This document shows positions 63,230 through 64,000 of a stretch of 64,000 bases of DNA, one piece after another; within the stretch, counting starts at the first letter, position 1; each line of letters begins with the position of its first letter. Position numbers and translations under genes: made by a program. Location: positions 310,001-374,000 of the forward strand of contig NZ_SMTF01000002.1 of assembly GCF_004357985.1 (NCBI RefSeq). The letters are read 5' to 3'. This DNA is from Luteimonas aestuarii. Its GTDB lineage: Bacteria > Pseudomonadota > Gammaproteobacteria > Xanthomonadales > Xanthomonadaceae. The notes under the pieces were generated by a model. The model ran no database searches and was not told the DNA's origin. It saw only the letters and a list, made by a program, of their open reading frames with translations.

Positions 63230-64000
63230 ATGCAGGCGATGATCGGCCCGCAACGCATCGTCTGCCTGACCGAGGAACCTACCGAAGTCCTGTACGCATT
63301 GGGCGAGCAGGACCGGATCGTCGGCATCAGCGGCTTCACCGTGCGTCCGCCGCGTGCGCGCAAGGAGAAGCCGAAGGTCAGCGCGTTCACCAGCGCGAAG
63401 ATCGACGAGATACTGAGGCTCGAGCCGGATTTGGTGGTCGGCTTCTCCGACATCCAGGCCGACATCGCCGCCGAGCTGGTGCGGCGCGGCGTGGAGGTGT
63501 GGATCTCCAACCATCGCAGTGTCGACGGCATCGTCGACTACGTGCGCCGTCTGGGTGCGTTGGCGGGCGCGTCGGCAAAGGCAGGCGCCTACGCCGATGA
63601 CCTGCAGCGCGGACTGGATGCGATCGAGAGCGAGACAGCGCTCCTGCCACGGCGGCCGAAGGTCTACTTCGAGGAGTGGGACGAGCCGATCATCACCGGC
63701 ATCCGCTGGGTGGCGGAGCTGGTGCGCATCGCCGGCGGCGACGACGTGTTCCCGGAGCTGTCCGTCGAGCCCCTGGCAAAAGCGCGCATCCTCGCCAACG
63801 GCGACCCGGTGGTCGCGCGTGCGCCGGACATCATCCTCGGCTCGTGGTGCGGCAAGAAGTTCCGCCCGGAGAAGGTGGCCGCGCGCCCCGGCTGGGATGC
63901 CATCCCCGCCGTGCGCGATGGCGAGCTGCACGAGATCAAGTCGCCGCTGATCCTGCAGCCGGGTCCGGCGGCGTTGACCGATGGCGTGCGACAGATCGCC
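63230..64000 (+). CDS. BtuF-like periplasmic-binding-fold protein, 3' end beyond window
   Basis: The frame is open to the right edge, at least 257 residues. It shows the cobalamin/siderophore binding-protein fold (PF01497-like): IVCLTEEPTEVLYALGEQDR, IVGISGFTVRPPRARKEKPK, SAFTSAKIDEILRLEPDLVV, VYFEEWDEPIITGIRWVAEL and APDIILGSWCGKKF. No N-terminal signal peptide is visible, unlike true BtuF, so it may act in the cytoplasm or have a start further upstream that I cannot support. The ATG at 63230 is chosen, with 63239 as the alternative. Confidence 0.85.
   Translation, partial: MQAMIGPQRIVCLTEEPTEVLYALGEQDRIVGISGFTVRPPRARKEKPKVSAFTSAKIDEILRLEPDLVVGFSDIQADIAAELVRRGVEVWISNHRSVDGIVDYVRRLGALAGASAKAGAYADDLQRGLDAIESETALLPRRPKVYFEEWDEPIITGIRWVAELVRIAGGDDVFPELSVEPLAKARILANGDPVVARAPDIILGSWCGKKFRPEKVAARPGWDAIPAVRDGELHEIKSPLILQPGPAALTDGVRQIA

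Overview
The window looks like chromosome from a GC-rich member of the Xanthomonadaceae/Lysobacteraceae (Pseudoxanthomonas-, Luteimonas- or Lysobacter-like). The reasons are very high third-position GC, an Anbu/ATP-grasp/alpha-E cluster, DUF4124, DUF4893, DUF6607 and DUF3228 proteins, many TPR, kelch and propeller proteins, and short GC-rich intergenic hairpin repeats of the kind common in that family. The assignment to family is inference from gene content; genus cannot be fixed from this sequence.

Bases 1-6643 are the distal end of an integrative and conjugative element of the ICEclc/PFGI-1 class. On the minus strand, read from the element end inward, come two LysR regulators (one on each strand), a hypothetical protein, alpA, parA, a small shi-position gene and a ParB-family gene that runs off the left edge. 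Between the LysR genes lies a decayed C-terminal piece of exbD beside a Fur-box-like sequence. The element ends at an 18-bp copy of a tRNA-Gly 3' end (6626-6643). It is followed at once by a strong intrinsic terminator that probably belonged to the interrupted tRNA gene, and then by rimK.

From 6700 on, the sequence reads as core chromosome. 6.7-12 kb: rimK, an OmpR-type two-component pair, an exported Pcm-like methyltransferase, ilvE. 12-29 kb: the activated-methyl cycle genes metF, ahcY (with an S-adenosylhomocysteine riboswitch) and metK, all on the minus strand, interspersed with secreted proteins, an M20 peptidase, an outer-membrane barrel, a kelch protein, an S9 peptidase and the Anbu/alpha-E/ATP-grasp cluster. 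29-40 kb: a broken restriction-modification gene, a GSU2403-type nucleotidyltransferase, an LpxH-like phosphoesterase, a YdjM-type membrane protein, a methyltransferase, dusB, a DUF4893 lipoprotein, ribokinase with a nucleoside transporter, a degenerate GGDEF protein and an aldo/keto reductase.

40.8-45 kb is a Fur-regulated haem-uptake locus (hemP, TonB-dependent receptor, haem-handling protein, DUF6607). 45.8-47.7 kb is a YceI-cytochrome b561-YceI operon. 47.8-51.4 kb is one large propeller hybrid histidine kinase. 51.4-54.9 kb holds hemE, a WGR protein, aroB-aroK and dodecin.

54.9-61.7 kb is the most unusual chromosomal stretch. A single protein joins a ToxR/OmpR-like winged helix, an intact-looking Ser/Thr kinase, a transmembrane helix and TPRs. 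It is divergent from seven tightly packed genes for exported proteins, lipoproteins and a DUF4282 membrane protein. The window closes with a glycerate-kinase-like P-loop kinase, pdxH and a BtuF-like protein cut by the right edge. No rRNA, complete tRNA, CRISPR array or intact insertion sequence was seen.
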